A stretch of DNA of 64,000 bases, taken from the NCBI RefSeq assembly GCF_034424525.1, contig NZ_CP139979.1:3931001-3995000 (forward strand). The letters run 5' to 3'. A model generated the notes under the pieces. It saw only the letters and a program-made list of their open reading frames with translations. It searched no databases and had not been told where the DNA came from. The DNA comes from Sphingobium yanoikuyae (lineage in GTDB: Bacteria; Pseudomonadota; Alphaproteobacteria; Sphingomonadales; Sphingomonadaceae). Positions 41,305 to 50,131 of this stretch are shown here, one piece after another. The position numbers and the translations under genes were made by a program. Position 1 is the first letter of the stretch. Each line of letters opens with the position of its first letter.

Positions 41305-42162
41305 ATGATCCTGGTGTGCCCCAATTGCGCGACGCGCTACATCGTGCCCGACACCGCCGTCGGCCCGGACGGACGCCAGGTGCGGTGCGCCGCCTGCAAG
41401 CATAGCTGGTTCCAGGAAGGCCCCGCCCCCGCGCCGCGCGAAGAGGCGCCCGAACCGGTCGCTCCCGCGCCGGTCGCGCCGCCACCCGCTCCGCCTCCGC
41501 CACCGCCGCCGCCGCCCGTGGAAGCGGCGCCTGCCGAAGCGCCGATGCGATTCACGCCGGCGCCCGAGCCGGAACCGGTCACACCCGCGCAGCCGGAGGC
41601 CGCTGCCCCGCCGCCGGTCGAACCTGCGGCCGAACCGACACCCGCGATCGCGCCGGATTACCGGTTCGACGACATTTATGCCGGCGTGTCGCAGCCGGCC
41701 GAAGAGGTGCCACCGCCGCCGTCACTGCCGGCCAAGCGCCGGCGCAATGGCGCCAAGCTGCTGACCTGGGCCGCCGTTCTCTTCTTCCTGCTGGTCGCGG
41801 CCGCCGGCGCGGCGCTCCATTATTTCGGGCCACCGGCCTGGGCGGTGAATATGGGGCTGGTCGCCGAAGAGGGCGATCCGGACCTGCTCTTCTATCTTTC
41901 CAAGCCTGCCGAGCGGCGCAAGCTGCCGACCGGCGAGGAATATTTCGCTTTTGGCGCGCGGATCGTGAACAGCGGCAAGCAGGCGCTGCCGGTGCCGCCG
42001 GTGCTGGTGCAACTGCGCGACCGGCAGAACCGGCTGGTGTTCAGCTGGACCACCAAGGCGGACAAGGCCCGGCTGAAGCCCGGCGAGGAAGCGTCGATCA
42101 ACGAAAGCCGGATCGACATTCCCAAGAATGCCGAGAATCTGTCGCTGACCTTCGTGGAATAA
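41305..42162 (+). CDS. MJ0042-type zinc-ribbon membrane protein
   Basis: The 285-residue protein begins MILVCPNCATRYIVPDTAVG and continues VRCAACKHSWFQ, giving the CxxC...CxxC zinc ribbon of the MJ0042 family. A Pro/Ala/Glu-rich linker (about residues 40-145), one membrane helix (about 152-172, TWAAVLFFLLVAAAGAALHY) and a small C-terminal domain (DUF3426-like) follow. Divergent location from ftsE is common in alphaproteobacteria; function is unknown. CTTGCC-N18-CTATGA ends 6 bp before the ATG, so the message may be leaderless. Confidence 0.88.
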   Translation: MILVCPNCATRYIVPDTAVGPDGRQVRCAACKHSWFQEGPAPAPREEAPEPVAPAPVAPPPAPPPPPPPPPVEAAPAEAPMRFTPAPEPEPVTPAQPEAAAPPPVEPAAEPTPAIAPDYRFDDIYAGVSQPAEEVPPPPSLPAKRRRNGAKLLTWAAVLFFLLVAAAGAALHYFGPPAWAVNMGLVAEEGDPDLLFYLSKPAERRKLPTGEEYFAFGARIVNSGKQALPVPPVLVQLRDRQNRLVFSWTTKADKARLKPGEEASINESRIDIPKNAENLSLTFVE

Positions 42163-42171
42163 ACCTGACCG

Positions 42172-43077
42172 TCAGGGATAACTGACGGTCTTGGGTCGGC
42201 CCTGCGGTATCGGGATATATTCCTGATCATCGCCCGGTATCAGCGGGAAGCGCATCGCTTCCCAATCCTCGCGCGCCTGCATCAGCCGCTCCTTGGTCGA
42301 GGACACGAAATTCCACCAGACATGGCGCGGGGTCGCGAACGCCTCGCCGCCGCACAGGACGAGATTGGCGCCATGGTCGCTGTGCAGGGTCGCGGGCACG
42401 CCAGGGCGCAGCACATAGAGGGTCTGGGGCAGCAGCTCGACGCCGTCGAGCGTGGCCGCCCCCTGCCAGAGATAGAGCGCCCGTTCTTCCGCGATCGCAT
42501 CGACCGGGATCGAGCCGCCGGGACGCAGCTGGATGTCGGCATAGATGGTGTCGGCATAGGTCGAGACCTGTGCCGTCTCGCCCCAGAGCGTGCCCATGAT
42601 GACCCGCGCCCAGGAGGCATGATCCTCCAGCACCGGCAGGCTGCCGCCCTCGACATGCTCGAAGGCCGGGTCGCATTCCTCGTCGCGGTCCGGCAAGGCG
42701 AGCCAGGTCTGGATCGCCAGCAATTTCTTGTCATGGCCGCGATCGGCGGGCGGGGTGCGTTCCGAATGGACGATGCCCTTGCCCGCGGTCATCAGATTGA
42801 CCGCGCCGGGGCCGATCAACTGCTGCGTGCCGAGCGAATCGCGGTGGAGGAACGTCCCCTCCAGCATATAGGTGACGGTGGCGAGGTTGATATGCGGATG
42901 GGGGCGGACATCCACCCCCTGCCCCGTCGGCAACAGCGCCGGCCCCGCCTGGTCGAAGAAGATGAAGGGGCCGACCATGGTCCGCTCCTTCGCCGGGAGC
43001 GCGCGATGCACCTTGAAATCGCCCAGATCATGGGTCGTTGGCGTGATCGTCTGCAGCAGCAAATTGTCGCTCGACAT
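42172..43077 (-). CDS. Pirin-family protein
   Basis: The 301-residue bicupin has the pirin metal motif RPHPHINLATVTYMLEG with two His ligands, HRDSLGTQQLIGPGAVNLMT, and GIVHSERTP with a further His and Glu. Some bacterial pirins oxidise quercetin, others act in redox sensing. ATG at 43077 is supported by AGGAGC upstream; the in-frame extension to 43275 runs antisense through bolA. Converges on the MJ0042 gene. Confidence 0.92.
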   Translation of the reverse strand: MSSDNLLLQTITPTTHDLGDFKVHRALPAKERTMVGPFIFFDQAGPALLPTGQGVDVRPHPHINLATVTYMLEGTFLHRDSLGTQQLIGPGAVNLMTAGKGIVHSERTPPADRGHDKKLLAIQTWLALPDRDEECDPAFEHVEGGSLPVLEDHASWARVIMGTLWGETAQVSTYADTIYADIQLRPGGSIPVDAIAEERALYLWQGAATLDGVELLPQTLYVLRPGVPATLHSDHGANLVLCGGEAFATPRHVWWNFVSSTKERLMQAREDWEAMRFPLIPGDDQEYIPIPQGRPKTVSYP

Positions 43078-43099
43078 GGGACGGCTCCTGTCGTTGGGG

Positions 43100-43387
43100 T
43101 CAGGCTTCTCCGGGTGCGCGGGCCTTGATCGCGAGGGCATGGACCTTGTCGCGCAGCAGGTCGGCGAGCGCGGCATTGACCAGGCGCTGGCGGGCGACGC
43201 GGCTCTGACCGACGAACCGTTCGGCGACGATCTCCACGGTGAAATGGCTTTCGCCCGAGCCGTCATGGCCGGCATGGCCGCGATGCTTTTCGCTGTCGTC
43301 GATGACGGCGAGATGGGCAGGAGTCAGGGCGGCGCGCAGCCGCGCCTCGATTTCGGTGGCGACAGGGCCTTTGAGGTCGGTGGTCAT
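43100..43387 (-). CDS. BolA-family protein
   Basis: The 95-residue protein contains LTPAHLAVIDDSEKHRGHAG, GESHFTVEIVAERFVGQSRV and RQRLVNAALADLL, the BolA fold with the conserved HRGH and FV-G-S-R-V segments. BolA proteins pair with monothiol glutaredoxins in Fe-S handling and regulate morphology genes. The ATG at 43387 gives a normal BolA length; longer frames upstream are antisense to the J-protein gene. Divergent from the J-domain protein gene with a 45-bp gap. Confidence 0.93.
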   Translation of the reverse strand: MTTDLKGPVATEIEARLRAALTPAHLAVIDDSEKHRGHAGHDGSGESHFTVEIVAERFVGQSRVARQRLVNAALADLLRDKVHALAIKARAPGEA

Positions 43388-43398
43388 GCGCCCTATAT
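43371..43398 (+). promoter_or_regulatory. Candidate promoter of the J-domain protein gene
   Basis: TTGAGG (43371-43376), a 16-base spacer and CTATAT (43393-43398). The -35 lies within the bolA coding region; the start would be near 43405, about 28 bases before the TTG start at 43433. Confidence 0.4.
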
Positions 43399-43432
43399 AG
43401 GCTGCTTTGCCAGCCATTCCATCAGGACAATC

Positions 43433-44050
43433 TTGAGCAGCGATCCCTTCTCGACCCGTCGTTTCAACCGTTTTCACGGTCGCGTGGAAAGCGACCGCCC
43501 ATGCGCCGTGCCCGGTTGCCCGGAACCCGGCGAATTTCGCGCGCCATTGCAGGATGGCCACCGGTCGCATCACGAGGGGCCGCAATGGCGCTGGCTGTGC
43601 CTGGACCATGTCCGCGCCTTCAACCAGGGCTATAATTTCTTCACCGGCATGAGCCCGGAGGAGATTGCCGCGGCCCAGCGCCCCTATGCCGGTTGGGAGC
43701 GGGAGACTCGCGCCTTTTCCAGCAATGCCGCCAGCCCGCCGCCCAAATGGTCGGACTTCCAGGATCCGCTCGACGCGATCGGCGCCAAGTTCAAGGAACG
43801 GGTGGCCAAGGCTCGGGCCGATGCGCAGGTGCGGCAGGATGGCCAGTTCCTGTCATCCGAGGATCGCAAGGCGCTGTCGGTGATGGGCCTGCCGATCGAC
43901 GCCGACCGCAAGGCGCTGCGCACCCGCTATACCGAATTGCTGCGCCGCTATCATCCCGACCATAATGGCGGCGACCGCACCAAGGAGGGGCAGTTGCAGA
44001 CTGTGATCGAGGCCTATGGCCATCTGCGCAAGGTGCCGCTGTTCGCCTGA
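43433..44050 (+). CDS. J-domain (DnaJ-family) protein, probable TTG start
   Basis: The 205-residue protein has an unusual N-terminal part with CAVPGCPEPGEF and WRWLCLDHVRAFNQGYNFF, a conserved Cys/His segment that looks metal-binding, and a C-terminal J domain (VMGLPIDADRKALRTRYTEL, LLRRYHPDHNGGDRTKE) with the HPD tripeptide that stimulates Hsp70 ATPase. The C-terminal position of the J domain and the cysteine region match the alphaproteobacterial proteins beside bolA and cobS. No ATG fits; TTG at 43433 has AGGA 6-7 bases upstream. An Hsp70 gene follows 121 bp later. Confidence 0.88.
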   Translation: MSSDPFSTRRFNRFHGRVESDRPCAVPGCPEPGEFRAPLQDGHRSHHEGPQWRWLCLDHVRAFNQGYNFFTGMSPEEIAAAQRPYAGWERETRAFSSNAASPPPKWSDFQDPLDAIGAKFKERVAKARADAQVRQDGQFLSSEDRKALSVMGLPIDADRKALRTRYTELLRRYHPDHNGGDRTKEGQLQTVIEAYGHLRKVPLFA

Positions 44051-44171
44051 CTGGGTATATTTGCGTTCCATTCTGACCTGGCATCCCGCCCCGATGTAGG
44101 ACAGGATGGCCTTGCCGGGTGGGAATGACGCTGCCATAGCGCCCGGCCCTCGATTTTCCCGGAGAGACCCC

Positions 44172-45464
44172 ATGCAGGATCAGCCGCGCGCGCTGGGCCT
44201 TGATTTCGGCACGACCAACAGCGTCGCCGCCATCGCCGATGCCGGCCAGTCGGAACTGGTCGAATTTGCCGGCGCGCAGGCGAGCGGCGCGGTGTTCCGG
44301 TCTGCCCTGTGCTTCTGGCATGACAGCCATGTGAAGGGCGGCATGGCGCATGAGGCCGGCCCCTGGGCGATCGGTGAATATCTGGAGTTTCCAGAGGACA
44401 GCCGGTTCCTGCAATCCTTCAAGTCGGTCGCGGCCAGCCCGATCTTCGAGAGCGCCAGCATCTTCGAGAAACGCTATCGCTTCGAGGAACTGGGGCAGAT
44501 GTTCCTGGGGCGTATGATCGGCCATGCCGGCGGGACACTGGACAAGCGCCCCGAGCGGATCGTCGTCGGCCGGCCGGTGGAATATGCCGGCGCCCGGCCC
44601 GACGAGGCGCTGGCGCGGCAGCGCTATGACGCGATGTTCGCCGGCTTCGGCAGCGAGATCCATTATGTCTATGAGCCGCTGGGCGCGGCGTTCAGCTATG
44701 CCAGCCGGCTCGACAGCGCGGCGACCATCCTGGTCGCGGATTTCGGCGGCGGCACCAGCGATTTTTCACTGGTGCGGGTCGAGGCGCCGGGCGCGGCGCG
44801 GCGCTGCGTGCCGCTGGGATCGGCGGGCATTGGCCTGGCCGGCGACCGGTTCGACTATCGCATCATGGACCAGCTGGTGCTGCCGATTCTGGGCAAGGGC
44901 GGCGCTTACACCTCCTTCGGCAAGGAACTGGAGATACCGCGCAGCTATTTCGCCGATTTCGCCGACTGGTCGCGCCTCGCCTTGATGCGCAACCGGCGGA
45001 CGATGGACGAGCTGGCCAAATTGCAGAAGGCGGCGCGCGATCCCGCCGCGATCGGCCGGATGATCATCGTGATCGAGAAGGAGCTGGGCTATCCACTCTA
45101 TGATGCGGTCGGCGCGCTGAAGCGGGCCTTGTCGGACGCCGACAATGCCACCTTCCGCTTCGAGGGCGGCGGCATCAGAATCGAGACCGAGGTCGCTCGC
45201 GGCGATTTCGAGCGCTGGATCGCGGCCGACATCGCCGCGATCGAGACGACCGTCGACAAGGCGCTGGCCAAGGCCAATGTCGCCCCGGAAAGCATCGATC
45301 GGGTGTTCCTGACCGGGGGATCGTCGCTGATCCCGGCGATCCGCGACATCTTCTTCCGCCGTTTCGGCCATGACCGGATCGCCACCGGCGGCGAGCTGAC
45401 ATCGATCGCCCATGGGCTGGCACTGGTCGGACAGGAGGCCAATCTGACCGAATGGGCCGCTTGA
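44172..45464 (+). CDS. Short Hsp70-family chaperone (YegD-like)
   Basis: The 430-residue protein has the Hsp70/actin ATPase fold: LGLDFGTTNSVAAIADAG (phosphate 1), ILVADFGGGTSDFSLVRVE (phosphate 2) and RVFLTGGSSLIPAIRDIFFR (adenosine motif). It ends about where the nucleotide-binding domain ends, so the canonical substrate-binding domain and lid are missing, as in YegD. GGAGAGA precedes the ATG at 44172. Its position between a J-domain protein and CobS suggests a dedicated chaperone pair for the AAA+/VWA complex, which is inference. Confidence 0.9.
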   Translation: MQDQPRALGLDFGTTNSVAAIADAGQSELVEFAGAQASGAVFRSALCFWHDSHVKGGMAHEAGPWAIGEYLEFPEDSRFLQSFKSVAASPIFESASIFEKRYRFEELGQMFLGRMIGHAGGTLDKRPERIVVGRPVEYAGARPDEALARQRYDAMFAGFGSEIHYVYEPLGAAFSYASRLDSAATILVADFGGGTSDFSLVRVEAPGAARRCVPLGSAGIGLAGDRFDYRIMDQLVLPILGKGGAYTSFGKELEIPRSYFADFADWSRLALMRNRRTMDELAKLQKAARDPAAIGRMIIVIEKELGYPLYDAVGALKRALSDADNATFRFEGGGIRIETEVARGDFERWIAADIAAIETTVDKALAKANVAPESIDRVFLTGGSSLIPAIRDIFFRRFGHDRIATGGELTSIAHGLALVGQEANLTEWAA

Positions 45465-45550
45465 TCGCCGGCCGCCGAGCCCCCACTGTCTCGACACACC
45501 CTTGCCCGATCGTTTAGGGCGAGAGTGACTCGCAGGAAGATGATGACGAC

Positions 45551-46558
45551 ATGACCGACATTTCCAACATCCAGCCCGATGCCCGTTCCGAGACGCTGAT
45601 GGAGGCGCCCGACCGCGAAGTCGACGTGCGCGAGATGTTCGGCATCGACATCGACATGAAGGTTCCGGCCTTTTCCCAGGCCGATGAGCGCGTGCCCGAC
45701 CTTGACCCCGCCTATGTGTTCGACCCGGACACCACGCTGGCGATCCTGGCCGGTTTCGCCTTCAATCGCCGCGTCATGGTGCAAGGCTATCATGGCACCG
45801 GCAAGTCTAGCCATATCGAACAGATCGCCGCGCGCCTGAAATGGCCGTGCATCCGCATCAACCTGGACGCGCATATCAGCCGCATCGACCTGGTCGGGCG
45901 CGACGCGATCGTGCTGAAGGACGGCCAGCAGGTCACCGAATTCAAGGAAGGCCTGCTGCCCTGGTCGCTGCAGCGCCCGGTCGCCCTGGTGTTCGACGAA
46001 TATGATGCCGGCCGCCCGGACGTGATGTTCGTGATCCAGCGCGTGCTGGAAACCGACGGCAAGATGACCTTGCTGGACCAGAATCGCGTGATCCGGCCGA
46101 ACCCGCATTTCCGCCTGTTCGCGACCGCCAACACGGTCGGCCTGGGCGACACGACCGGCCTTTATCATGGCACGCAGCAGATCAACCAGGGCCAGATGGA
46201 CCGCTGGAACCTGGTGGTGGCATTGAACTACCTGCCCGCCGCGACCGAGGCGCAGGTGGTACTGGCCAAGTCCGGCGAGTACGACCATGAGGGCGGCCGC
46301 AAGGAGGTCGAGAGCATGATCAAGGTGGCGGAACTGACCCGCCAGGGCTTCATCAACGGCGATATCTCGACCGTAATGTCGCCCCGTACCGTGATCAGCT
46401 GGGCGCAGAATGCGCTGATCTTCAAGGATGTCGGCTTCGCCTTCCGCCTCTCCTTCCTCAACAAGTGCGATGAGGCGGAACGGCCGCTGGTGGCGGAATA
46501 TTATCAGCGCGTCTTTGGCAAGGATCTGCCCGAGAGCGTGGCGAGCCGCGCGAACTGA
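45551..46558 (+). CDS. cobS: CobS-type AAA+ ATPase (cobaltochelatase subunit)
   Basis: The 335-residue AAA+ protein has Walker [10 protein letters not shown] (residues 79-87), Walker [12 protein letters not shown], sensor-type [20 protein letters not shown] and the N-terminal [20 protein letters not shown] typical of CobS. With CobT it forms the ring that powers Co2+ insertion by CobN in aerobic B12 synthesis. No cobN or other cob gene is in the window, and many sphingomonads keep CobST regardless, so another client is possible. Confidence 0.93.
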   Translation: MTDISNIQPDARSETLMEAPDREVDVREMFGIDIDMKVPAFSQADERVPDLDPAYVFDPDTTLAILAGFAFNRRVMVQGYHGTGKSSHIEQIAARLKWPCIRINLDAHISRIDLVGRDAIVLKDGQQVTEFKEGLLPWSLQRPVALVFDEYDAGRPDVMFVIQRVLETDGKMTLLDQNRVIRPNPHFRLFATANTVGLGDTTGLYHGTQQINQGQMDRWNLVVALNYLPAATEAQVVLAKSGEYDHEGGRKEVESMIKVAELTRQGFINGDISTVMSPRTVISWAQNALIFKDVGFAFRLSFLNKCDEAERPLVAEYYQRVFGKDLPESVASRAN

Positions 46559-46594
46559 ACCTTCGCACGGCCCCTTGAACGAGAGGGCAGACCC

Positions 46595-47017
46595 ATGATC
46601 GTCGTCGAACGGATCGACCCCAATGGCGGCAGTGCGCACCGGATCAGCATCCGGGGCCATGAGATCGTCGCCGATATGTCGGCACCCGATGGCCATGACG
46701 CCGGGCCGGACCCGCATGACCTGTATGATTCGGCATTGGGCGCGTGCAAGGCGATGACCATGCTCTGGTATGCACAGCGCAACGGCATTCCGGTCGAGAA
46801 TATCCATGTCGGCGTGGTGCGCGATGCCAGCCAGGAGCGGGCCGGCATCTACAAGCTGACCACCCGCATCGCCCTGACCGGCCCGTTGAGCGACGAGCAG
46901 CATGACAGGCTGATCGCGGTCGCGGCCAAATGCCCGGTCCACAAGCTGATGAGCGAGGTCGAGACGCAGATCGAGACCGTCGCCGTGCCGCGCGTCGGCG
47001 ACCCGGAGGGCCGGTGA
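46595..47017 (+). CDS. OsmC-family peroxiredoxin-like protein
   Basis: The 140-residue protein has the OsmC/Ohr fold: VADMSAPDGHDAGPDPHDLY, ALGACKAMTMLWYAQRNG with the first redox Cys, and IAVAAKCPVHKLMSE with the second. OsmC proteins reduce organic hydroperoxides; the YhfA-like subgroup is closest by the CPVHK motif. GAGAGGG precedes the ATG. It lies 36 bp after cobS in the same direction. Confidence 0.9.
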   Translation: MIVVERIDPNGGSAHRISIRGHEIVADMSAPDGHDAGPDPHDLYDSALGACKAMTMLWYAQRNGIPVENIHVGVVRDASQERAGIYKLTTRIALTGPLSDEQHDRLIAVAAKCPVHKLMSEVETQIETVAVPRVGDPEGR

Positions 47018-47056
47018 ACGCTGGCCCGCGCCCGCGCTTGGCATTATGATGGATAT

Positions 47057-47353
47057 ATGGACAGGAACACCGCCATCGATCGCCTGAAAGCCCATGAAGC
47101 CCAGTTGCGGGCCATGGGGGTGGTGAGCCTGTCCTTGTTCGGATCGACCGCGCGGGGCGAGCAACGGCCGGATTCCGATGTCGATGTCGCGGCAAAGCTG
47201 GTCGATGATGGCCGGATCGGCCTGTTCGAGGTGGCCGCGATCGGCGAAGCGGTGCGCGAGGCGCTGGGCGTCGCCGTCGACATGGTCACCGAACCGGCCC
47301 GCAAGGCACGACTGCAACACGAGATCGATCGGGATCGCGTCTGTGTCTTCTAG
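47057..47353 (+). CDS. MNT-domain nucleotidyltransferase, MntA-type antitoxin
   Basis: The 98-residue minimal nucleotidyltransferase has VVSLSLFGSTARGEQ followed by RPDSDVDVAAKL: GS (residues 29-30), ten residues, then Asp41-x-Asp43, i.e. the complete GSX10DXD signature of MntA. MntA enzymes silence the partner HEPN toxin by AMPylating a tyrosine. The stop overlaps the next gene by 11 bp, the usual MNT/HEPN order. No clear ribosome-binding site precedes the ATG. Confidence 0.9.
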   Translation: MDRNTAIDRLKAHEAQLRAMGVVSLSLFGSTARGEQRPDSDVDVAAKLVDDGRIGLFEVAAIGEAVREALGVAVDMVTEPARKARLQHEIDRDRVCVF

Positions 47354-47690
47354 CCGCGAAGCCCAGAGGTTGCAGGATATTGTCGAGAATATCGACGCGG
47401 CCCGTTCCTATGTCGGCGACATGGCGATCGTGGCCTTCATCGCCGATCGCAAGACGGTGGATGCCTGCGAACGCTGCCTGCAACGGATAACCGAAGCGGT
47501 GATCAAGATCGGCGAGGACCGGATGGAGGAGATTGCGCCTGCAATCCCCGCCAGGGCCATTCGCGGCCTGGGCAATGTCCTGCGGCATGAGTATGATTCG
47601 ATCGACCTCCGCTATATTCTCATCACGATCCAGCGTGACCTGCCGCCGCTGCGTGCGGCCTGCATCGCCGCGCTGAAGGACTTGCCATGA
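47343..47690 (+). CDS. HepT-like (DUF86/HEPN) ribonuclease toxin
   Basis: The 115-residue helical protein starts with GTG at 47343, inside the end of the MntA gene. The motif region is [18 protein letters not shown]: His81 and Tyr83 of the HXY tail are present, but the position of the canonical Arg in RX4HXY is Gly76, with Arg73 and Arg80 nearby. This RG-x-GN-x-x-RHEY form is common in DUF86 proteins; whether it is an active RNase is uncertain. Its stop overlaps the cobT start in ATGA, so toxin and CobT translation are coupled. Confidence 0.87.
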   Translation: MSSSREAQRLQDIVENIDAARSYVGDMAIVAFIADRKTVDACERCLQRITEAVIKIGEDRMEEIAPAIPARAIRGLGNVLRHEYDSIDLRYILITIQRDLPPLRAACIAALKDLP

Positions 47691-49513
47691 CCGAACGTTC
47701 CCCCCTCGACGCCTTCAAGGATGTGCTGGCTGGTACTGCGCGGGCGATGACGCGCGACATGGAGGTGGAGGTGAGCTTCACCGCCGACACGCCGCACATG
47801 GTGGGCAAGGCGATCAAGGTGCCGACGCCCAGCCGCGCTTTGCCCGCCGATCAGGTGGCACTGGCGCGCGGTTTTGCCGACGCCAATGCGCTGAAGCTGC
47901 GCCACCATAATGCCAAACTGCACAATGCGATGGCGCCGGGCGAAGCGGTGGCGCGCGCGGTGTTCGACGCGGTCGAGCAGGCGCGGGTCGAGGCGATCGG
48001 TTCGCGGGCGCTGGATGGCGTGCGCGCGAACCTGAACGAGGCGCTGGCGATGCGCCTGAAGTCCGACCCGATCCGCCGGGCACGGGCGGCGGACGAGGTG
48101 CCGCTGTCGACCGCGCTGGCGCTGAAGGTGCGCGAGCGGCTGACCGGCCAGGCGGTGCCCGAGGAATTGCAGCCGGCGATGAAGCTGGTCGACCAGTGGA
48201 TCGAGGACAAGGCCGGCACCGATCTGGATGCACTGGGGCTGGCGATCGACGATCAGCGCGCCTTCCAGAAGCTGACCCAGGCGATGCTGGAGCATCTGCA
48301 GCTGGTCGATGCCGACGTGCCGCCCGAAACCGACGATCCCGAGCCCGAGGATGAGGGCGAGGACAAGGAGGAAGAGCAGGAAGAAGGCGATTCCGGTCAG
48401 GAGGAATCGGGCGACAGCGACATGAACGCCGAAGCCCGGTCCGAGGATCAGGGCGGCGAGACCGAAGAGGGCGACACCGACTATAGCGAGGAGTTCGACG
48501 CCGACGCGGAAGACGGCGCCGACGACATGGGCGAGGAAGGCATGATGCCGGTGCGGCCCAATCGGCCGACATCCGACCTGCCCCCCGGCTTCGACTATAA
48601 ATCCTATACCCAGAAGCATGACGAGGTCGTCACCGCCGACGACCTGTGCGACGAGGATGAACTGAATCGCCTGCGCGGCTTTCTGGACCAGCAGTTGGTG
48701 TCCTTGCAGGGCGCGGTGACCAAGCTCGCCAACCGGTTGCAACGCCGGTTGATGGCGCAGCAGCTTCGCTCCTGGGATTTCGACCAGGAGGAAGGGATTC
48801 TCGACGCAGCGCGGCTGGCGCGGATCGTGATCGACCCGACCCGGTCGCTGACCTACAAGATCGAGCGCGACACCGAGTTCCGCGACACCGTCGTCACCCT
48901 GTTGATCGACAATTCAGGATCGATGCGCGGCCGGCCGATCAGTATCGCCGCGATCAGCGCCGACATCATGGCCCGCACGCTGGAACGCTGCGGCGTGAAG
49001 ACCGAAATTCTCGGCTTCACCACGCGCGCCTGGAAGGGCGGGCAGAGCCGCGAGGACTGGCTGGCGGCGGGGCGTCCGCCGATGCCGGGACGGCTCAACG
49101 ACCTGCGCCACATCATCTACAAGAAGGCCGACGAACCCTGGCGCCGGGCGCGCAGGAATCTGGGCCTGATGATGCGCGAAGGGCTGCTGAAGGAAAATAT
49201 AGACGGCGAGGCGCTGCTCTGGGCGCATGCGCGGTTGATCGCGCGGCCCGAGGAGCGGCGCATATTGATGGTGATTTCCGACGGTGCGCCGGTCGACGAC
49301 AGCACCCTGTCGGTCAATAGCGGCACCTATCTGGAACGGCATCTGCGCCAGGTGATCGACTGGATCGAGAACCGGTCGCCGGTGCAACTGGTGGCGATCG
49401 GCATCGGCCATGACGTCACCCGTTACTATCGCCGCGCCGTGACCATCATGGACGCCGAACAATTGGGCGGCACGATGGTTGAACAGCTTGCGGGCCTGTT
49501 CGACGAGGATTGA
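47687..49513 (+). CDS. cobT: CobT-type VWA protein (cobaltochelatase subunit)
   Basis: The 608-residue protein has an N-terminal CobT domain (residues about 1-210), a very acidic middle (about 212-290; runs such as [20 protein letters not shown]) and a C-terminal von Willebrand A domain with the MIDAS motif DNSGSM at residues 408-413 and [13 protein letters not shown] later. It forms the CobS-CobT ring that drives the metal-insertion subunit CobN. Here it is separated from cobS by osmC and an MntA/HepT pair and overlaps hepT by 4 bp. Confidence 0.94.
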   Translation: MTERSPLDAFKDVLAGTARAMTRDMEVEVSFTADTPHMVGKAIKVPTPSRALPADQVALARGFADANALKLRHHNAKLHNAMAPGEAVARAVFDAVEQARVEAIGSRALDGVRANLNEALAMRLKSDPIRRARAADEVPLSTALALKVRERLTGQAVPEELQPAMKLVDQWIEDKAGTDLDALGLAIDDQRAFQKLTQAMLEHLQLVDADVPPETDDPEPEDEGEDKEEEQEEGDSGQEESGDSDMNAEARSEDQGGETEEGDTDYSEEFDADAEDGADDMGEEGMMPVRPNRPTSDLPPGFDYKSYTQKHDEVVTADDLCDEDELNRLRGFLDQQLVSLQGAVTKLANRLQRRLMAQQLRSWDFDQEEGILDAARLARIVIDPTRSLTYKIERDTEFRDTVVTLLIDNSGSMRGRPISIAAISADIMARTLERCGVKTEILGFTTRAWKGGQSREDWLAAGRPPMPGRLNDLRHIIYKKADEPWRRARRNLGLMMREGLLKENIDGEALLWAHARLIARPEERRILMVISDGAPVDDSTLSVNSGTYLERHLRQVIDWIENRSPVQLVAIGIGHDVTRYYRRAVTIMDAEQLGGTMVEQLAGLFDED

Positions 49514-49564
49514 CCGGCCACCTCGGCCCATCGTCCCGCATTATTGAAATTCTGGAGAGGCAAG

Positions 49565-50035
49565 ATGAGTGTCGCCTTTCGTCGCGAGAGCGACGATGAG
49601 CATATGGAGCCCAAGTTCGAGCTGCCGATCCCGCTGGGGCCGAACTGGGTCACGGCGCGCGGATTGCGGCTGACGCAGGAACAAGTGGCGGCGCTGGAAG
49701 CGATCGACACCGCAGCGATGGACGAGGAAGCTGCCAAGAAGCACAAGCGGGTGCTGCGCTACTGGCGCATGCGACTGGCGACGGCGGAACTGCGCCCGGC
49801 GGCCGATGGCGAGACGGTCGCGTTCGGGACGCGGGTGACCTATCGGCTGAACCGGCAGGAGAAGACCGTGGCGATCGTGGGCGATGACGAGGCCGATCCG
49901 CATGAGGGGCGGATCAGCTTTTCCGCGCCGCTGGCCCGCGCGATGATGGACGCCGAGATCGGCGAGGCGGTCGATTTTGCCGGCAAGGAAAGCGCGATCG
50001 AGATCATGGAGATCGGAGTGGTGGACGAGGCGTAG
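49565..50035 (+). CDS. GreA/GreB C-terminal-domain protein
   Basis: The 156-residue protein lacks the long Gre coiled coil at full length but has the C-terminal FKBP-like Gre domain: ETVAFGTRVTYRLNRQEKTV, VGDDEADPHEGRISFSAPLA and AVDFAGKESAIEIMEI. Such proteins bind RNA polymerase through the secondary channel region or act like Rnk. The N-terminal part (LTQEQVAALEAIDTAAMDEE) is only a short helix. GGAGAGG lies 5 bases before the ATG at 49565. It follows cobT by 51 bp. Confidence 0.8.
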   Translation: MSVAFRRESDDEHMEPKFELPIPLGPNWVTARGLRLTQEQVAALEAIDTAAMDEEAAKKHKRVLRYWRMRLATAELRPAADGETVAFGTRVTYRLNRQEKTVAIVGDDEADPHEGRISFSAPLARAMMDAEIGEAVDFAGKESAIEIMEIGVVDEA

Positions 50036-50046
50036 CGCTTTACGCT

Positions 50047-50070
50047 TCTCGACAGGCTCGAAGCGAACGG
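50047..50070. repeat. Short relative of the CGTTCG/GAACGG repeat family
   Basis: TCTCGACAGGCTCGAAGCGA followed by ACGG resembles the right end of the 22089-22161 element (CTTCGACAGGCTCAG...GAACGG), probably a truncated copy. Confidence 0.5.
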
Positions 50071-50091
50071 CTTTTGGGCAATCGCATATAG

Positions 50092-50127
50092 AAGGGCCTC
50101 CCGGTGACGTGCCGGGAGGCCCTTTTC
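50092..50127. terminator. Strong hairpin between the Gre-like gene and dps
   Basis: AAGGGCCTCCCGG (50092-50104) and CCGGGAGGCCCTT (50112-50124) form a perfect 13-bp stem followed by TTC on the plus strand, between convergent genes; likely a bidirectional terminator. Confidence 0.8.
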
Positions 50128-50131
50128 AGAT

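Noticed and set aside
43077..43275. N-terminal extension of the pirin protein
   Set aside because: The extension is the antisense of bolA and is rich in Ser/Arg/Pro; ATG 43077 gives the standard pirin N-terminus.
45098..47320. A 740-codon open frame antisense to Hsp70, cobS and osmC
   Set aside because: Spans three recognised plus-strand genes and their gaps without any motif.
45551..49513. CobS/CobT taken as proof of cobalamin synthesis
   Set aside because: No cobN or other cob genes are visible; CobST are kept in many alphaproteobacteria irrespective of the pathway, so the pathway is not claimed.
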